Below are positions 19,693-22,082 of a stretch of DNA of 22,082 nt, in pieces. Each line of letters opens with the position of its first letter. Position 1 is the stretch's first letter. This stretch comes from an uncultured bacterium (GTDB taxonomy: Bacteria; Bacillota_I; Bacilli_A; RF39; UBA660), in assembly GCA_900314225.1 (NCBI GenBank), contig OMUM01000027.1, positions 1 through 22,082 on the forward strand, written 5' to 3'. Below the pieces are notes generated by a model. That model saw only the letters and a program-made list of their open reading frames with translations, ran no database searches and was not told the origin of the DNA. Made by a program: the position numbers and the translations under genes.

Positions 19693-21991
19693 AATTAAAC
19701 ACATCCTTATAAATATCTATATAATTTTTTATTTTAATAAATTCAATATCTTTTTTTATATTATTTGGTATATCATCTAAATCTCTTTCATTGCTAAGAG
19801 GAATGTATACTTTTTTAATATTTGCTCGATGGGCACCTATTATTTTTTCTTTTAAACCACCTATTGGCAATACTCTACCTCTTAATGTAATTTCTCCAGT
19901 CATTGCTATATGTTGAGATACCTTTTTACCTGTAAATAAACTAATTAAGACTGTTGTTATAGTTACTCCGGCACTTGGCCCATCTTTAGGTACAGCACCA
20001 TCTGGAACATGGATATGAATATCATTTTTTTCAAAAATTTCACTAGAAATACCAAATCTATCCATATTTGATTTTATATAGTCTAGAGCTATATGACAAG
20101 ATTCTTGCATAACTTCACCTAATGACCCTGTTAAAATTAGTTCACCTTTTCCTTTGAACATGGTTGCTTCGACTTGGATTATTTCACCACCAAATATAGT
20201 ATAAGCCATTCCATTTACTACTCCAACTTCTGAATAGCCTAGTGTTGACGTAGAAGAATATTTTTCTTTTCCTAATAAATTATTGATTGCTTTCTTATCA
20301 AGATTATAAAATACTTTATCTTTATTTAAAAGTAACTCTTTAACAACTTTTCTAAATAATGAAGCTATTATTCTTTCTAATTCACGAACACCAGCTTCTT
20401 TAGTATAATTTCTAATTAGATACATGATAGAATTATCATCAATTTGTACTTGTAATGAAGTTAGACCATGTTCGTCTAGTTCTTTTGGAATTAGATGTTC
20501 TTTGGCTATATCTAATTTTTCATATTCAGTATAACTAGATATATCAATAATTTCTAATCTATCTTTTAATTCATAGGGAATTTGTTCTATATAATTAGCT
20601 GTTGCGATAAAGAGAACTTGTGACAAATCAAATTCTTCCTCAATATAGTGATCAGAAAACTTATTATTTTGTTCTGGATCAAGAATTTCCAATAAAGCAC
20701 TAGCAGGATCTCCTTTTATATTTTTAGTCATTTTATCTATTTCATCAATTATAAATACAGGATTAGCTGTGCCAGCTTTTCTTATACCTTGAATTATTCT
20801 TCCTGGTCCAGCTCCAACATAAGTTCTTCTGTGTCCTATAATTTCTGCTTCATCATTAATTCCGCCAACACTTATTTTAGCAACTTTTCTTCCTAGACTT
20901 GTTGCGATACTTTGAGCAAGGCTTGTTTTACCCACTCCTGGAGGTCCAACTAAGCATATTATTGGACTACGTAGATTATTAGTATTTTGTTTGACAGCCA
21001 AATATTCTATTATACGTTCTTTAACATCTTCCAAAGCATAATGGGAGGAATCTAAAATACTTTTTACCTTAGTTAAATCATTATTATCTTTAGTATAAAT
21101 ATTCCATGGTAAATTAACCATCCATTCTATATATTCCCTTAACATACCAAGTTCAGGTGAATTAATATTTAGATTTTCATATCTATCTATTTCACTTTTT
21201 ATCTTTTCTTTTATTTTGGTATTACATTTTAATTTGCTTATCTTTTTACGATATCTTTCGACATCTGTTTCTTTATTACTAACATCACCAATTTCTTTTT
21301 GAATAACTTTTATTTTTTCTCGTAAAAAGAATTCTTTTTGTGATTCATTTAAATTTTTTTCAACTTCTGCATCTATTTTTTGTTCTAATTCAGCATACTT
21401 AATATCTCTTCTCATATCCTGAATTAAATATTTTGCTCTACTTATTTCATTAATTGTAGTGATATACTTCTTTTTATCTTTATATTCAAGTGGTAAATAG
21501 CTTGTAATTAAATCACATAGCTCATTTAAAGAATCCATATCATCAATTTGTGATAGGATAGCATTACCCATATATGGAACTTTTGAAATATAATTTTCTA
21601 GATATTTTACTAATATTTTGTAATAAAATTTCTTTTCTTCTGTTTCTTTCCCATAATTAATATCTTTATAATTACTTTTTAAATATTTATCTTCCTCAAT
21701 TACAGATTTCAGTTCTACTCTTTTAATTCCTTCGATAACTATTCTAGTCTTCCCATTAGGTACATTCATTTTTAATTTTATATTGCAAAGAATACCATAC
21801 TTAGGTAAATTAGTAAGTGATACAACATTATCATCATATATTGGATTAACGACTAATACTAAATCTTTTTCGATTTTATCAAATAAGTCAATATAATACT
21901 TATCTTGAATATTATCATATTCTAATCTAATTTCACTATTCGGGAAAACAGCCATATCATTAACAACAAAAATTAGTAATTTTTCTTTCAT
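19679..21991 (-). CDS. lon: ATP-dependent protease Lon (LonA type)
   Basis: Lon degrades misfolded and selected regulatory proteins in the cytoplasm. Domain order: substrate-binding LAN domain (about 5-195), a coiled region (195-290, with ELEQKIDAEVEKNLNESQKE), the AAA+ module with Walker A GPPGVGKT (349-356), Walker B PVFIIDEIDKM (411-421) and IATAN sensor. Then comes the Ser-Lys protease domain with Ser673 in KDGPSAGVTI and Lys716 in GGLKEKIIGA. Length (770) is typical of LonA. The ATG has AGGGGG about 9 bases upstream. The promoter lies in a perfect palindrome. No HrcA (CIRCE) or CtsR operator was recognised. The unknown gene 19006-19692 overlaps its 3' end. Confidence 0.97.
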   Translation of the reverse strand: MKEKLLIFVVNDMAVFPNSEIRLEYDNIQDKYYIDLFDKIEKDLVLVVNPIYDDNVVSLTNLPKYGILCNIKLKMNVPNGKTRIVIEGIKRVELKSVIEEDKYLKSNYKDINYGKETEEKKFYYKILVKYLENYISKVPYMGNAILSQIDDMDSLNELCDLITSYLPLEYKDKKKYITTINEISRAKYLIQDMRRDIKYAELEQKIDAEVEKNLNESQKEFFLREKIKVIQKEIGDVSNKETDVERYRKKISKLKCNTKIKEKIKSEIDRYENLNINSPELGMLREYIEWMVNLPWNIYTKDNNDLTKVKSILDSSHYALEDVKERIIEYLAVKQNTNNLRSPIICLVGPPGVGKTSLAQSIATSLGRKVAKISVGGINDEAEIIGHRRTYVGAGPGRIIQGIRKAGTANPVFIIDEIDKMTKNIKGDPASALLEILDPEQNNKFSDHYIEEEFDLSQVLFIATANYIEQIPYELKDRLEIIDISSYTEYEKLDIAKEHLIPKELDEHGLTSLQVQIDDNSIMYLIRNYTKEAGVRELERIIASLFRKVVKELLLNKDKVFYNLDKKAINNLLGKEKYSSTSTLGYSEVGVVNGMAYTIFGGEIIQVEATMFKGKGELILTGSLGEVMQESCHIALDYIKSNMDRFGISSEIFEKNDIHIHVPDGAVPKDGPSAGVTITTVLISLFTGKKVSQHIAMTGEITLRGRVLPIGGLKEKIIGAHRANIKKVYIPLSNERDLDDIPNNIKKDIEFIKIKNYIDIYKDVFNYENK

Positions 21992-22022
21992 AGCAATTTT
22001 CCCCCTAAATTTTATATATTGC

Positions 22023-22042
22023 TTTCTATTATATAATAGAAA
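22023..22042. promoter_or_regulatory. Perfect 20-bp palindrome covering the lon -10 box
   Basis: TTTCTATTATATAATAGAAA is its own reverse complement. On the minus strand it contains TATAAT (22033-22028), suited as the lon -10 box, with a weak -35 (TTTAAA at 22055-22050, 16-base spacer). The predicted start near 22020 gives a leader of about 30 bases. A dimeric regulator binding here would block the promoter; this is inference. Beyond it (22043-22082) only AT-rich DNA is visible. Confidence 0.5.
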
Positions 22043-22082
22043 ACAATTTTTTAAAAGAAAAAAGTAACAAAAAACTATAAAG

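Overview
The window is about 22 kb of a very AT-rich bacterial chromosome, densely packed with short gaps. Intact reading frames use TGG for tryptophan and the standard code, and ribosome-binding sites are of the AGGAGG or AGGTGAT type. The gene content points to a low-GC Bacilli-type Firmicute, probably an uncultured gut lineage near the Erysipelotrichia/RF39/Mollicutes branch. Supporting features are a single-chain glycyl-tRNA synthetase behind a T-box, a DnaI helicase loader, Lon next to SpoVID, and a rubrerythrin suggesting anaerobic life. SpoVID followed by a YsxE/CotS-like gene implies an endospore-forming ancestry. The species itself is not determined.

Nearly everything is on the minus strand. 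Positions 1-3151 hold a translation operon read right to left: promoter, attenuator leader, infC, rpmI, rplT, rpsB and the first part of tsf. Both L20 and S2 carry long charged tails ending in a similar SAP/Rho_N-like module. infC appears to start at ATC. Positions 3080-6709 hold a second operon: promoter, T-box, LOG-family protein (apparently starting at ATT), glycyl-tRNA synthetase, a C26-type glutamine amidotransferase and a frameshifted laccase-domain gene. The infC promoter lies inside the last, broken gene.

A dCMP deaminase gene (6757-7299, plus strand) diverges from the T-box operon through promoters whose -35 boxes overlap. From 7323 to 10008 (minus) come a small membrane protein, a lipoprotein cyclophilin and a COG2509-type flavoprotein. 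A membrane-anchored metallophosphoesterase-like protein with lost metal ligands (plus strand) converges on a D,D-carboxypeptidase. Then come a small unknown protein, a kinase-fold protein with a clear promoter, an RNB-domain ribonuclease with an unusual long N-terminus, and dnaI.

Positions 16429-16691 are non-coding apart from a 26-codon relic of a TnpB N-terminus and the rubrerythrin terminator. Rubrerythrin has its own promoter; a doubtful small Cys-rich membrane ORF diverges from it. The right end is a cluster read lon, unknown gene, spoVID, YsxE-like gene. In B. subtilis, lonA and spoVID-ysxE flank the hem genes; here that block is absent. The lon -10 region sits in a perfect 20-bp palindrome. 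No tRNA, rRNA, CRISPR array or intact insertion sequence was found.
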